From positions 562,001-626,000 of the forward strand of contig NZ_CP101827.1 in the NCBI RefSeq assembly GCF_024498295.1: 64,000 bases of DNA. Reading direction: 5' to 3'. A model generated the notes under the pieces. That model did not search any database and was not told the origin of the DNA. It saw only the letters and a program-made list of their open reading frames with translations. Positions 1 to 9,011 of this stretch are shown here, piece by piece. This DNA comes from Thermocaproicibacter melissae. Its GTDB lineage: Bacteria; Bacillota; Clostridia; Oscillospirales; Acutalibacteraceae. The position numbers and the translations under genes are program-made. Numbering within the stretch: the stretch's first letter is position 1; each line of letters begins with the position of its first letter.

Positions 1-1280
1 CAGAAACTTTTGAAGCCGCTGTTGAAAAGGCCTATAAAAGACAGAATAAAAACATCACAATTCCGGGTTTCCGCAAAGGCAAAGCTCCTCGCAAATTTGT
101 TGAGAAATATTATGGCGAACAGATCTTCTACGAAGAAGCCATCAATTCGCTTTATCCGCAGGAAATGGAAAACGCTATCCGTGAAGCCGGCCTTGTTATG
201 ATTGACGATAAAGTTGATTTTGAACTTGTTTCCGCTGGCAAAGACGGCTTGGATTTCAAAGCTACCATCACCACAAAGCCGGAAGTTTCCATTGAGGGCT
301 ACAAAGGCCTGACGGCTTGGAAAAAGAAAGTGGAAGTTACCGATAAAGACGTTGAGGATGAACTCGCCCGCGTACAGGAGCGCAACTCCAGAATGGTGAC
401 GGTCGAAGACCGCGAAGCGCAGAACGGCGATATTGTTGAAATTGATTTTGACGGATATGTCGATGGTAAGCGCTTTGAAGGCGGCAAAGCCGAAAACTAC
501 AACCTCACACTTGGCTCCGGCCAGTTCATTCCGGGCTTTGAAGATCAGATCGTCGGCCACAAGACCGGCGATGAGTTTGACGTGAATGTGAAATTCCCGG
601 AGGATTATCAGGCGAAAAATCTTGCCGGCAAAGATGCTGTTTTCAAAGTCAAACTCCATGAGATTAAGAAGAAAGAACTGCCGGAAATTGATGACGATTT
701 CGTCAAGGACGTAAGTGAATTCAATACGGTTGACGAATATAAGTCCGATATTCGCAAGAGAATTACCGATGCACGCGAGGCTGCCGCAGATGACGCCGTT
801 GACAATCAGTTGATTGATAAGCTGGTTGGCCTGGTGCAGGCTGAAATTCCGCAGGCTATGTATGAGAACCGTATTGATGAGGACCTTCGCGACTTCAGCT
901 ACCGCCTCCAGGCGCAGGGCATGAACATCGAAACCTACATGAAATATACTGGGCTCGATAAAGATTCTATCCGCGAACAATTCCGTCCGCAGGCAGAACG
1001 TCAGGTGAAGCTCCGTCTCGCTCTTGAAAAGATTGCTGAACTGGAAGAGATTAAACCTTCCGAAGAAGATATTGAGAACGAGTACAAGAAGCTCGCAGAC
1101 GGCTACCATGTGGAAGTCGATAAGGTGAAGAAGCTCATTCCGGCTGAAGATCTTTCCAAGGACATCGCTGTCGAAAAAGCATTCAACCTTGTAAAGGATA
1201 AGGCTGTCATCGCAGAGGGCGAGCCGCCGAAGACGGAAGATTCTGCAGACGAGAAAAAAGAGGCAGAAAGTGCGGAATAA
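1..1280 (+). CDS. tig: Trigger factor, 5' end cut off by the window
   Basis: Ribosome-associated chaperone and peptidyl-prolyl isomerase that meets nascent chains at the exit tunnel. The frame is open from base 3, upstream of the first internal ATG at 165, and there encodes IPGFRKGKAPRKF, the ribosome-binding signature (GFRxGKxP) of the N-terminal domain. An FKBP-type PPIase domain follows (GDIVEIDFDGYVDGKRFEGG and LTLGSGQFIPGFEDQIVG), then the helical C-terminal domain and an acidic tail (SADEKKEAESAE). Only the first few dozen residues are missing. It precedes clpP and clpX, the usual Clostridia/Bacilli order. Identity is secure. Confidence 0.97.
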   Translation, partial: ETFEAAVEKAYKRQNKNITIPGFRKGKAPRKFVEKYYGEQIFYEEAINSLYPQEMENAIREAGLVMIDDKVDFELVSAGKDGLDFKATITTKPEVSIEGYKGLTAWKKKVEVTDKDVEDELARVQERNSRMVTVEDREAQNGDIVEIDFDGYVDGKRFEGGKAENYNLTLGSGQFIPGFEDQIVGHKTGDEFDVNVKFPEDYQAKNLAGKDAVFKVKLHEIKKKELPEIDDDFVKDVSEFNTVDEYKSDIRKRITDAREAAADDAVDNQLIDKLVGLVQAEIPQAMYENRIDEDLRDFSYRLQAQGMNIETYMKYTGLDKDSIREQFRPQAERQVKLRLALEKIAELEEIKPSEEDIENEYKKLADGYHVEVDKVKKLIPAEDLSKDIAVEKAFNLVKDKAVIAEGEPPKTEDSADEKKEAESAE

Positions 1281-1338
1281 ATCGGCATTGATTTGCCAAT
1301 CCTTGTTAAAGCATGTAGTGTGAGGGTGGTAAGGCAAA

Positions 1339-1926
1339 ATGAGCAGTCTAGTTCCTTACGTAATTGAACAGACGAACCGCGGCGAGCGTTCGTATGATAT
1401 TTTCTCAAGGCTTTTGAATGACCGCATTATTATGCTCAACGACGAGATAAATGACACAACGGCCAGCCTTGTTGTGGCTCAGCTCCTCTATCTGGAGGGG
1501 CAGGATCCGACAAAGGACATCAGCCTTTACATTAACAGTCCGGGTGGGTCGGTGACAGCCGGCATCGCAATTTACGACACTATGAAATATATCAAGTGCG
1601 ATGTCTGCACTATCTGCATGGGCCTTGCCGCCAGTATGGGAGCCTTCCTCCTTGCTGCGGGTACAAAGGGCAAGCGCTATTCGCTCCCGCACTCGGATAT
1701 TCTCATCCATCAGCCGAGCGGTGGTGTACCACAGTCGCAGGTTTCGGATATCATGATTCATGCGAACTATCTTTCCGACAAAAAGAAGCTGCTAAACCAG
1801 CTCCTTGCGGAAAACACCGGTCAGCCGATTGAAGTCATTGAACGCGACACAGATCGCGACAATTTCATGACTCCGGAAGAAGCCGTGAAATATGGCTTGA
1901 TTGATAAGGTCATTGCCAGCCGATGA
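1339..1926 (+). CDS. clpP: ATP-dependent Clp protease proteolytic subunit ClpP
   Basis: Serine peptidase of 195 residues that forms the tetradecameric chamber of the ClpXP protease; the length is normal. The catalytic triad is visible: Ser in [14 protein letters not shown], His in [14 protein letters not shown] and Asp in the [15 protein letters not shown] segment. The ATG follows a GGGTGG-type ribosome site about ten bases upstream. The unfoldase gene clpX starts 14 bases after the stop, so the two are almost certainly co-transcribed. Identity is secure. Confidence 0.98.
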   Translation: MSSLVPYVIEQTNRGERSYDIFSRLLNDRIIMLNDEINDTTASLVVAQLLYLEGQDPTKDISLYINSPGGSVTAGIAIYDTMKYIKCDVCTICMGLAASMGAFLLAAGTKGKRYSLPHSDILIHQPSGGVPQSQVSDIMIHANYLSDKKKLLNQLLAENTGQPIEVIERDTDRDNFMTPEEAVKYGLIDKVIASR

Positions 1927-1940
1927 AATAAGGTGATACA

Positions 1941-3254
1941 GTGGCAAACAGTGAAGACAACAGGGGAAGGGAAATCTGCTGTTCGTTCTGTGGAAAAGCA
2001 CAGAGTGAAGTGCGCCGCCTGATTGCAGGGCCGGGCGTCTTCATCTGTGACGAATGTGTAGAACTCTGCATGTCCATTTTGAACGACGAGAAGAACCTCT
2101 CGCAACGGAAGGAAAGCTACAGCGGAGTATCTGAACTGCCCAAACCGCATGAGATCAAGAAAAAGCTTGACGAATATGTCATTGGGCAAGACAGAGCCAA
2201 AATTGCTCTTTCTGTTGCAGTTTATAATCATTACAAAAGAATTTATTATGGCAAGGGAAACGACGATGTTGAGTTGACCAAGAGCAACATCCTGCTTCTC
2301 GGGCCTACCGGTGTTGGCAAAACGTATCTGGCACAAACACTGGCAAAGATTTTGGATGTTCCGTTTGCTATTGCGGATGCAACAACGTTAACGGAAGCCG
2401 GTTATGTGGGCGAAGATGTCGAAAACATATTGCTGCGATTGATTCAGGCAGCAGATTTTGATATCGAGCGAGCAGAACGCGGCATAATCTATATTGATGA
2501 AATTGATAAAATTGCACGGAAGTCTGAAAACCCCTCCATTACCCGTGATGTCAGCGGCGAAGGTGTTCAGCAGGCTCTCCTCAAGATTCTTGAGGGCACA
2601 ATTTCAAATGTTCCTCCGCAGGGCGGTCGCAAACATCCTCAGCAGGAATTTCTGCAAATCAATACAACCAATATTCTTTTTATCTGCGGCGGCGCGTTTG
2701 ATGGTCTGGAAAAGATTATAGAACGTCGCAGTGCAAAAACGGGCATCGGGTTTGGGGCAGAGGTTCACAGCAAGGAAGAGCTCGATTCCATGTCCTGGAT
2801 GAAAGATGTTGAACCGCACGACCTCGTAAAGTTCGGCATGATTCCGGAACTCGTTGGCCGTCTTCCGGTGATTGCATCTCTCGATGCTCTCGACGAAGAT
2901 GCCTTAGTCCGCATCCTTACGGAACCGAAGAACAGTCTCATCAGCCAGTACAAAAAGCTGTTCCAGCTCGATAAGGTTGAACTTGAATTTGAACCGGATG
3001 CGTTGAAAGCAATTGCCAAAAAGACAATGGAACGCCATACCGGTGCACGCGGCCTCAGGTCCGTGGTGGAAGGTTTCCTTACCGACTTGATGTACAATGT
3101 TCCGTCTGATTACAAGATTGAGAAAGTAACAATAACTGCGGACACTGTCTTAAACGGTGCTAAACCAAAGATTGTCTATAATTCGGATCGGAAACCTGTT
3201 AACCTGAAGATTACTACTCCGGGCAAAAGAGGTCGAAAAGAAACAGCTTCTTAA
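1941..3254 (+). CDS. clpX: ATP-dependent Clp protease ATPase subunit ClpX
   Basis: AAA+ unfoldase of 437 residues that recognises substrates and threads them into ClpP. The N-terminal zinc-binding domain has four cysteines (CSFCGKAQ and CDECVELC, about residues 14-40). The Walker A motif is GPTGVGKT and Walker B is [11 protein letters not shown]; sensor and pore-loop regions follow (GYVGEDVE). The start is a GTG (gtggcaaacagt), chosen because AAGGTG lies seven to twelve bases upstream and because MANSEDNRG leads straight into the zinc domain. It directly follows clpP. The C-terminal tail is lysine/arginine rich. Identity is secure. Confidence 0.98.
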   Translation: MANSEDNRGREICCSFCGKAQSEVRRLIAGPGVFICDECVELCMSILNDEKNLSQRKESYSGVSELPKPHEIKKKLDEYVIGQDRAKIALSVAVYNHYKRIYYGKGNDDVELTKSNILLLGPTGVGKTYLAQTLAKILDVPFAIADATTLTEAGYVGEDVENILLRLIQAADFDIERAERGIIYIDEIDKIARKSENPSITRDVSGEGVQQALLKILEGTISNVPPQGGRKHPQQEFLQINTTNILFICGGAFDGLEKIIERRSAKTGIGFGAEVHSKEELDSMSWMKDVEPHDLVKFGMIPELVGRLPVIASLDALDEDALVRILTEPKNSLISQYKKLFQLDKVELEFEPDALKAIAKKTMERHTGARGLRSVVEGFLTDLMYNVPSDYKIEKVTITADTVLNGAKPKIVYNSDRKPVNLKITTPGKRGRKETAS

Positions 3255-3327
3255 TGACAAGCAGGGACTGTTGTAGTGTGGTATCTTGGCCGGCCACTCT
3301 GCAGCAGCCTTTTTTCGAGGAGATATT

Positions 3328-5778
3328 ATGAGCAGAAATACTGAGTTGCAGAACACATTTACACTGCCGGCTCTCGCACTGCGTGGGCTTGTCATGTTTC
3401 CAGGAATGCTTCTTCAGTTTGATGTCGGCCGCAAGAAGTCGGTCGAAGCACTGGAAAGTGCAATGCAGAGCGATCAACTGATCTTTCTTGTGGCGCAGAA
3501 GAATCTTGGAGACAATGATCCGGACGGTAGTCAAATATACAAAACTGGCGTAGTTGCCAAGATTAGGCAGATTATCCGCCGCAGCGATGAAGGCATCCGC
3601 CTGTTTGCGGAGGGCCTGTATCGTGCGGAGGTAATTTCCGTTGCAAAGACGGAACCGTATCTGCTCACAGAACTATGCAGAGTAGAAACTGCGCCATATC
3701 GCAAAACGACCCGTTCGGAAGCATTGATTCGTTACACGCAGAGCCTCTTTGAAGAGTATATTCAGAATTACAGCCATATTCCGCCGGATATCGTTATCGG
3801 CGTCATTCAAAAGAAAGATTGCGGGGAACTTGCCGACTATATTGCGGCAAACCTTTCGCTTGACTATACGGAAAAACAGAAAATCCTTGAGGAACTGAAT
3901 CCGGTACGCCGCCTGCAAAAACTTTCGATGGTGCTCAAGAAAGAAATCCAGATTCTTGCCCTCGAAGCGAAAATCAGTCAGAGGGCAAAAGAACAAATCG
4001 ACGAGAACCAGAAGGAATATTTTCTTCGGGAACAGATGCGCGCAATTTCCGAGGAACTCGGGGAAAACGATAGTCCTCAGCAGGATGCCGACGATTTGAA
4101 GGCGCGGATCAAAAAGGCAAAGCTGCCTCCACTTCAGGAGGAGAAACTCCTGAAGGAATGTGACCGCCTGATGAAGATGCCGGAAGGTTCCCATGAAGCA
4201 AGCGTCATCGAAAGCTATATTGATACCTGCCTTGAACTGCCTTGGAACAAGTCAACGAAGGATCGCATCAATCTGAAAAGAGCAAAACGTATTCTTGACC
4301 GTGACCATTACGGCCTTACAAAGGTTAAGGAAAGGATTTTGGAGGTTCTGGCAGTCCGGAAACTTTCACCGGACATCAGCGGTCAGATTATTTGCTTAGT
4401 AGGCCCTCCGGGTGTCGGTAAAACCTCCATTGCTCATTCGATTGCCGAAGCACTCGGAAGAAAATATGTCCGTGTTTCCCTCGGCGGCGTTCGGGACGAA
4501 TCCGATATTGTCGGTCACCGCCGCACTTATATCGGTTCCATGCCGGGCCGAATTATCGCCGCGCTCAAGCAGGCGGGGACGAACAACCCTCTGATTCTGC
4601 TTGACGAAATCGATAAGATGGGCAGCAATTTCCGCGGTGATCCGTCGTCGGCACTTCTTGAAGTGCTTGACCCGGATCAGAACAAATCTTTCTATGACCA
4701 TTATATTGACATGCCCTTCGACCTGAGCAATGTCATGTTCCTGACAACCGCAAATGATGCAAGCGAAATTCCCGAGCCGCTTTACGACAGAATGGATGTC
4801 ATTACCCTCGGGAGCTATACGCACGAAGAGAAATATCATATTGCTGCCGAACATCTGATTCCGAAGCAACTGAAGAAACACGGAATCACACCCAAAATGC
4901 TGAAAATCACGCCTGCGGCAATTCACAAACTGATTGACGCCTACACGCGTGAGGCCGGTGTTCGGAATCTTGAGCGTCAGATTGCAGCAATTTGCCGCAA
5001 GTGCGCGAAAGTCTTCGTGGAAGATAAGAACGCAAAAATAACGGTTACCCCCGAAAAGCTTCGGGAGCTGCTTGGCCCTGAGAAATATAAGGACGAAACA
5101 GCTAATAAGCACGACATGGTCGGCCTTGTAAACGGCCTCGCATGGACGAGTGTCGGAGGCATGATGCTCCCGATTGAAGTAGCGGTTATGGACGGCACCG
5201 GAAAAATTGAACTGACAGGTTCCTTGGGAGACGTCATGAAGGAGTCGGCGAAAACAGCAATCAGCTGTATTCGTACCCGCGCTTCCGCTTTGGGCATCAG
5301 CCATGACTTCTACACCAAGTACGACATTCATATCCACGCACCGGAAGGTGCCGTGCCGAAGGATGGCCCGTCTGCGGGTACCGCCATGGCTACGGCGATT
5401 ACGTCGGCATTGTGCAATATTCCAATCCGGCATGATGTCGCCATGACGGGAGAAATTACGCTCCTTGGTCGTGTCCTGCCGATTGGCGGATTAAAAGAAA
5501 AGTCGATGGCAGCTTACCGCAACGGTATCAAGACGGTAATCATACCTGCCGACAACGAACCGGATCTTGAAGAGATTGACTCCGTTGTCAAAGACCACGT
5601 CCATTTTGAACCGGTTGAAAGGATTGACCAGGTACTGAAAATTGCGCTCACAAGGGTTCCTACACCAATGTGCAGCGAGAAAGAAGCGGAACCGAGAACG
5701 GTGCCAACCGTGCCGAAGGTTCCGGTGCAAACACCGGAGCATAAGCCGACTGAGCAGTCGTCCGTGATTCCGCAGTAA
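3328..5778 (+). CDS. lon: Endopeptidase La (Lon protease)
   Basis: ATP-dependent cytoplasmic protease of 816 residues. Domain order is an N-terminal LON substrate domain ([17 protein letters not shown]), a long helical region, an AAA+ module (Walker A GPPGVGKT, Walker [11 protein letters not shown]) and a C-terminal serine-lysine peptidase: the serine is in [11 protein letters not shown] and the lysine in [10 protein letters not shown]. The frame is open from a TTG at 3286, but the ATG at 3328 is preferred because GAGGAG lies just upstream. A proline-rich tail of about 40 residues ([15 protein letters not shown]) extends beyond the peptidase domain and is unusual. It follows clpX by about 70 bases and precedes engB by 11. 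Confidence 0.97.
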   Translation: MSRNTELQNTFTLPALALRGLVMFPGMLLQFDVGRKKSVEALESAMQSDQLIFLVAQKNLGDNDPDGSQIYKTGVVAKIRQIIRRSDEGIRLFAEGLYRAEVISVAKTEPYLLTELCRVETAPYRKTTRSEALIRYTQSLFEEYIQNYSHIPPDIVIGVIQKKDCGELADYIAANLSLDYTEKQKILEELNPVRRLQKLSMVLKKEIQILALEAKISQRAKEQIDENQKEYFLREQMRAISEELGENDSPQQDADDLKARIKKAKLPPLQEEKLLKECDRLMKMPEGSHEASVIESYIDTCLELPWNKSTKDRINLKRAKRILDRDHYGLTKVKERILEVLAVRKLSPDISGQIICLVGPPGVGKTSIAHSIAEALGRKYVRVSLGGVRDESDIVGHRRTYIGSMPGRIIAALKQAGTNNPLILLDEIDKMGSNFRGDPSSALLEVLDPDQNKSFYDHYIDMPFDLSNVMFLTTANDASEIPEPLYDRMDVITLGSYTHEEKYHIAAEHLIPKQLKKHGITPKMLKITPAAIHKLIDAYTREAGVRNLERQIAAICRKCAKVFVEDKNAKITVTPEKLRELLGPEKYKDETANKHDMVGLVNGLAWTSVGGMMLPIEVAVMDGTGKIELTGSLGDVMKESAKTAISCIRTRASALGISHDFYTKYDIHIHAPEGAVPKDGPSAGTAMATAITSALCNIPIRHDVAMTGEITLLGRVLPIGGLKEKSMAAYRNGIKTVIIPADNEPDLEEIDSVVKDHVHFEPVERIDQVLKIALTRVPTPMCSEKEAEPRTVPTVPKVPVQTPEHKPTEQSSVIPQ

Positions 5779-5789
5779 CGAGGAGCTCT

Positions 5790-6371
5790 ATGAATTTTCA
5801 AAACGCTTTTTTCGAGACAGCGGCCGGAACATCGGCCGGGCTTCCCCAAAGTACCCTGCCGGAAATTGTTTTTTCCGGCAGGTCAAATGTTGGGAAGTCC
5901 TCCATGATTAATAAGCTGCTCAATCGCAAAAGCCTTGCACATGTCAGTTCTTCACCCGGAAAAACGTCTACGATAAACTTTTATAATGTAGGTTTCTGCC
6001 GTTTTGCCGACTTGCCCGGTTATGGGTATGCAAAAGTAACCCCGGCCGAGAAACAGCGCTGGGCGGAGCTTATTGAAGGCTATTTTGCACAGGAACGCGA
6101 TTTCCGCTTGGTGGTGCAAATCATCGACATGCGCCGCGACCCGACGGATGACGATATGGCGATGCTTGCCTTTCTGCGCAGCAGGGAGATCCCATTCCTG
6201 ATTGCAGCATCAAAAAGCGATAAGCTAAATGCAACACAGCGGGCAAAAATGACGTCTGTGTTTCAGAAGATTGCGTCGCAGTGCGGGACCGAGTTCGTAC
6301 CTTTTTCAGCAATTTCCGGTGAAGGAGTAGAACAAATCCAAAAGAAAATTCTTTCCGTTTGTGAGAAATAA
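5790..6371 (+). CDS. engB: Ribosome biogenesis GTP-binding protein YsxC/EngB
   Basis: Small TrmE-Era-type GTPase of 193 residues needed for assembly of the 50S ribosomal subunit. G1 is GRSNVGKS and G3 is DLPGYG. The G4 motif reads SKSDKL where TKxD is usual, a conservative change. The ATG is preceded by GAGGAG with six bases spacing, and the gene starts 11 bases after lon. A strong hairpin follows the stop codon immediately, so this is the last gene of the tig-clp-lon cluster. Confidence 0.96.
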   Translation: MNFQNAFFETAAGTSAGLPQSTLPEIVFSGRSNVGKSSMINKLLNRKSLAHVSSSPGKTSTINFYNVGFCRFADLPGYGYAKVTPAEKQRWAELIEGYFAQERDFRLVVQIIDMRRDPTDDDMAMLAFLRSREIPFLIAASKSDKLNATQRAKMTSVFQKIASQCGTEFVPFSAISGEGVEQIQKKILSVCEK

Positions 6372-6406
6372 AAGACACCGCAAGCGAGTTCCGCTTGCGG
6401 TGTCTT
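6372..6406 (+). terminator. Hairpin terminator after engB
   Basis: A perfect 15-bp stem (6372-6386 with 6392-6406; arm AAGACACCGCAAGCG) with a five-base loop starts directly after the engB stop codon. The run of T after it is poor, so it may act as a weak terminator or as an RNA-stabilising hairpin. The rest of the gap up to 6520 is AT-rich and holds nothing else recognisable. Confidence 0.7.
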
Positions 6407-6520
6407 CCTGCGAATGGAAGTATTATAGGAAAAATGCGGAAATTGTTTAAATAGCTAAAACCCATCTCTAACAAAATCAGAAATTATAGGTATTATAGTG
6501 CAAAGTAGGGCCACAGTGCC

Positions 6521-6549
6521 TTTACTTTTTCACTTTTTCATGCTAAAAT
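6521..6549 (+). promoter_or_regulatory. Predicted sigma-A promoter of the yerC-methyltransferase pair
   Basis: TTTACT (6521-6526), 17-base spacer, then an extended minus-10 box TGCTAAAAT (6541-6549). It lies about 30 bases before the TTG start at 6579. It was called by eye from consensus spacing. Confidence 0.55.
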
Positions 6550-6578
6550 AGCACAGGCTAGAAAGGAGTGTTGATGAT

Positions 6579-6899
6579 TTGAATTCCAAGATAAAAGAAC
6601 CTAGCGTTGACTTTTTGTTCGATGCAATTCTGCAGCTGAAGAACAGGGAAGAATGCTACGCTTTCTTTGAAGACCTATGCACAGTCCCCGAAATTAAGGC
6701 TATGTCACAAAGACTTTTGGTCGCACATATGCTGAGTAACAAAAAAGTTTACAGTGATATTGTTTCAGAAACCGGTGCATCCACCGCTACCATTAGTCGT
6801 GTAAACCGTTCCCTCCATTATGGTTGTGACGGCTATCAACTTGTTTTTGATCGCCTCGCCAAAAAGGAAGAGGAGGAAAAAAAGGGAGAGGAGAAATGA
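6579..6899 (+). CDS. YerC/YecD-type TrpR-related DNA-binding protein
   Basis: A 106-residue helix-turn-helix protein of the TrpR-like YerC/YecD family. These proteins resemble the tryptophan repressor fold without its known ligand site; their regulon is poorly known. Visible features are LKNREECYAFFEDLCT, typical of the family N-terminus, and the helix-turn-helix DIVSETGASTATISRVNRSL. The start is a TTG at 6579 with AAAGGAG eight bases upstream; the nearby ATG at 6574 runs into a stop after two codons. The tail is lysine/glutamate rich. Its stop overlaps the next start (ATGA), so it is translationally coupled to the methyltransferase. Confidence 0.88.
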   Translation: MNSKIKEPSVDFLFDAILQLKNREECYAFFEDLCTVPEIKAMSQRLLVAHMLSNKKVYSDIVSETGASTATISRVNRSLHYGCDGYQLVFDRLAKKEEEEKKGEEK

Positions 6900-7642
6900 G
6901 TTATTCTTCTCTTGCCAAGTACTATGATACCCTCACACGAAATGTAAATTATTCCGCCCGTGCGGATTATTTGATTCAACTGCTGAAGAAAATGAATCAT
7001 GAACCAGGGCTGACCCTTGACCTTGCATGCGGCACAGGAAGCTTGACCTTGGAATTGGCTGAGCGTGGCTTCGATGTATATGGTCTTGATGCATCCCCGG
7101 AAATGCTTTCTGTGGCCCAGCAAAAGGCTGCGAAGGCAGGGCACAATATTTTGTTCATCTGCCAGAAGATGCAGCAGATGGACCTCTACGGCGGCGTTGA
7201 TACAGCTGTTTGCATGCTGGACAGCGTAAACCACATTACAATGGAAGCAGATCTTCAGGAATCCTTTCGCCGCATGGCAATGTTTCTAAACCCCGGTGGA
7301 CTATTTGTTTTCGATGCAAACACAGAATATAAGCATCGCAATGTGCTAGCCAATAACGTCTTTATCTATGACATGGAAAACGTTTATTGCGTGTGGCAGA
7401 ACCGCTGTGAACCGAAAAGCGCCGTTGTAAACGTTTCGTTGGATTTGTTTGAACGCCTCGATGATGGTACGTACCACCGAAGCTGTGAACATTTTCAGGA
7501 GCGGGCCTATAGCGAGCAGCAGCTGCGTGCCATGCTGGAAAGAGCAGGGCTTAAAGTAGAGGGTGTGTGGGCAGATCTTTCCTTTGAAGCTCCAAAACCG
7601 GAAACGGAACGCTTGATTGTGGCAGCCTCTAAGCCCAGATAA
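6896..7642 (+). CDS. Class I SAM-dependent methyltransferase
   Basis: A 248-residue cytoplasmic methyltransferase with a Rossmann fold. Motif I is LDLACGTGSLTLELAERG, followed by an acidic residue in VYGLDASPEML; a later AVCMLDSVNHI segment matches post I motifs. The family resembles YqeM-like methyltransferases of Firmicutes; the substrate cannot be told from sequence. The ATG overlaps the upstream stop by four bases. GGAGAGGAG provides the ribosome site. Confidence 0.85.
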   Translation: MSYSSLAKYYDTLTRNVNYSARADYLIQLLKKMNHEPGLTLDLACGTGSLTLELAERGFDVYGLDASPEMLSVAQQKAAKAGHNILFICQKMQQMDLYGGVDTAVCMLDSVNHITMEADLQESFRRMAMFLNPGGLFVFDANTEYKHRNVLANNVFIYDMENVYCVWQNRCEPKSAVVNVSLDLFERLDDGTYHRSCEHFQERAYSEQQLRAMLERAGLKVEGVWADLSFEAPKPETERLIVAASKPR

Positions 7643-7680
7643 AAAACTGGGAAAAAGTGCGGAAAATCTGATATTTTGGG

Positions 7681-7709
7681 TTGACAAACGGACTCGATTG
7701 TAGTATTAT
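7681..7709 (+). promoter_or_regulatory. Predicted sigma-A promoter of the tRNA operon
   Basis: TTGACA (7681-7686) and TATTAT (7704-7709) are separated by 17 bases, close to consensus, and lie about 40 bases before the first tRNA. A stable RNA operon is expected to have such a strong promoter. Confidence 0.8.
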
Positions 7710-7751
7710 ATTAAACGTCGCTGATGCAAAACTCACGACCGACAGTAAGAC

Positions 7752-7828
7752 GGGAGCATAGCTCAGCTGGTTAGAGCACCTGCCTTACAAGCAGGGGGTC
7801 ATAGGTTCGAGTCCTATTGTTCCCACCA
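7752..7828 (+). tRNA. tRNA-Val (anticodon TAC)
   Basis: A complete cloverleaf. The acceptor stem GGGAGCA pairs with TGTTCCC, the anticodon loop is CTTACAA, the T-loop is GGTTCGAGTCC, and CCA is encoded at 7826-7828. First of five tRNAs in one operon. Confidence 0.97.
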
Positions 7829-7831
7829 CCT

Positions 7832-7908
7832 GGCTCGGTAGTTCAGCTGGTTAGAACGCTAGCCTGTCACGCTAGAGGTCGTCGGTTCGATCCCGATCCG
7901 AGTCGCCA
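7832..7908 (+). tRNA. tRNA-Asp (anticodon GTC)
   Basis: The acceptor stem GGCTCGG pairs with CCGAGTC, with discriminator G and encoded CCA. The anticodon loop is CTGTCAC within the CTAGC/GCTAG stem. Only three bases separate it from tRNA-Val. Confidence 0.97.
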
Positions 7909-7914
7909 TAATAT

Positions 7915-7990
7915 GCCTCTGTAGCTCAGTTGGTAGAGCAGGGGACTGAAAATCCCCGTGTCGGTGGTTCGATTCCGCCCGGAGGCACCA
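7915..7990 (+). tRNA. tRNA-Phe (anticodon GAA)
   Basis: The acceptor stem GCCTCTG pairs with CGGAGGC. The anticodon loop is CTGAAAA in the GGGGA/TCCCC stem, and CCA is encoded. Confidence 0.97.
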
Positions 7991-7996
7991 CCGCTT

Positions 7997-8072
7997 GCGA
8001 ACGTAGCTCATCTGGTAGAGCGCCACCTTGCCAAGGTGGAGGTAGCGGGTTCGAGCCCCGTCGTTCGCTCCA
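7997..8072 (+). tRNA. tRNA-Gly (anticodon GCC)
   Basis: The acceptor stem GCGAACG pairs with CGTTCGC, with discriminator T and encoded CCA. The anticodon loop is TTGCCAA in the CACC/GGTG stem. Confidence 0.97.
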
Positions 8073-8080
8073 ACTTGTCT

Positions 8081-8154
8081 GGCGTCATAGCCAAGTGGTA
8101 AGGCAAGGGTCTGCAAAACCCTGATCCCCAGTCCGAATCTGGGTGACGCCTCCA
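8081..8154 (+). tRNA. tRNA-Cys (anticodon GCA)
   Basis: The acceptor stem GGCGTCA pairs with TGACGCC, with discriminator T and encoded CCA. The anticodon loop is TCTGCAAA in the GGG/CCC stem. Last tRNA of the operon. Confidence 0.96.
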
Positions 8155-8165
8155 AAATGATAATG

Positions 8166-8193
8166 GGAAAAGGCTCTTAGATGGGCCTTTTCC
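8166..8193. terminator. Hairpin after the tRNA operon
   Basis: An 11-bp stem (GGAAAAGGCTC with GGGCCTTTTCC, one G-T pair) and six-base loop lie 12 bases after tRNA-Cys. The arm ends in TTTTCC, typical of a rho-independent terminator. It could also serve the leftward transcript that comes from the other side. Confidence 0.7.
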
Positions 8194-8194
8194 T

Positions 8195-8246
8195 GCTATC
8201 GTAAGTAAGTGTTTAATTGTTGTATTAAATACTTACTTACGATAGC
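8195..8246. repeat. Long near-perfect 52-bp palindrome
   Basis: The arms GCTATCGTAAGTAAGT (8195-8210) and its exact complement (8231-8246) are extended inward by one G-T pair and TTTAA/TTAAA, leaving a small loop. It sits directly against the tRNA terminator hairpin and at the 3' end of the proposed leftward structured RNA. It may be the 3' stem or terminator of that RNA. The related sequence TATCGTAAGGC recurs at about 8271. Confidence 0.8.
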
Positions 8247-8886
8247 AGAAAGTGTGCTAGGCTTACTGGTATCGTAAGGCGGGTTCAAACAAGCCGCTTC
8301 CTGTGGATACGCCGAGAAAGCGCAGCGAATGCCAGCGTCATTCCCAGTGTATTTTTCCACGTATTTCCTATTGCGCGCCGCAGAATGCGAAGCTCCGTAA
8401 TAGGTATTCCTCTTGTTTTACTTCCTTTTCTATTGTCAAGGTTCGCCAACCCTTTATTGCCGTGCCGTAGCATTCATTCAGTCTTATTCTGATTCTGAAA
8501 GTTTTCCCTGTTTCCCAACAGTGAATTGGCTCAGAGTTCCCGGGCATCGAGGTTGTCAATGTCCCGGCTGTTCCAGAGAGACTGAATTCGGTTAAATAAA
8601 GGATACACAATGGTGCTGACATTGTGGAAAGGTGAACTAGACGTCCACGATCTTGCTTTTTGTGTGGTAACAAAAAGCAAGAGCCTGAACGCAGCCTGGT
8701 AAGCGATACGTTCAAGCTCTTGACAAGTGTATGTTCACTGTGATACCCTAAAGGTACCACAGAAAACCAACCCTGTTAATGACCTATTGGCCTTCTGAAC
8801 GTATCTTAGCTACGTTTGGATTAGTGTAAGAAGTCGGCGAAACTTCTTGCAGCTAATGGTGTTGTTAATAGGGTTATTTGTTTATC
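8195..8886 (-). ncRNA. Candidate large structured non-coding RNA beside the tRNA cluster
   Basis: About 690 bases between the tRNA operon and the ISL3 element carry no convincing gene: the open frames here lack ribosome sites and recognisable protein features. On the minus strand there is a near-consensus promoter (8893-8921), a long palindrome at the far end, and many strong hairpins between: AACGTA/TACGTT, AAGAAGT/ACTTCTT nested in ATTAG/CTAAT, a perfect 12-bp stem CTTGCTTTTTGT with its complement (8652-8681), AAGAGCCTGAACG with CGTTCAAGCTCTT, and CCGGGCAT with ATGTCCCGG. An outer pairing of AACCCT with AGGGTT closes the promoter-proximal domain (about 8769-8876). Length, architecture and position next to tRNAs resemble large ornate RNAs such as ROOL or GOLLD. 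The class is my inference. Confidence 0.5.
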
Positions 8887-8892
8887 TACTAT

Positions 8893-8921
8893 ATTTTACC
8901 ACATATTGTCTGATTTTGCAA
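8893..8921 (-). promoter_or_regulatory. Predicted promoter of the leftward structured RNA
   Basis: On the minus strand TTGCAA (8916-8921) is followed after exactly 17 bases by TAAAAT (8893-8898). Transcription would begin near 8886 and run toward the tRNA operon. Confidence 0.6.
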
Positions 8922-8956
8922 TACCTTAGTTGATACTGATATCGTCTATAAATTAA

Positions 8957-8983
8957 ATGACTCGGACAAAATGTCCGAGTCAT
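8957..8983. repeat. Palindrome with TCGGACA core, site 1
   Basis: ATGACTCGGACA, loop AAA, then the exact complement. The 17-bp core TCGGACAAAATGTCCGA recurs at 35748 and 54870, and with one loop change at 58383. Before the ISL3 insertion this hairpin would have lain a few dozen bases behind the stop of the gene at 10366-11523, so here it may act as a terminator. Confidence 0.75.
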
Positions 8984-9011
8984 TTTTGACCTGGAGATTA
9001 TTGAATATTTA

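Noticed and set aside
4396-5433. Long open frame on the minus strand inside lon
   Set aside because: It is antisense to clearly conserved lon codons, rich in Cys, His and Arg as expected for a shadow frame, and has no family similarity.
8285-8760. Minus-strand protein genes in the gap after the tRNAs
   Set aside because: The frames have no ribosome site, no recognisable motif, and run through perfect hairpins. An RNA gene is more likely.
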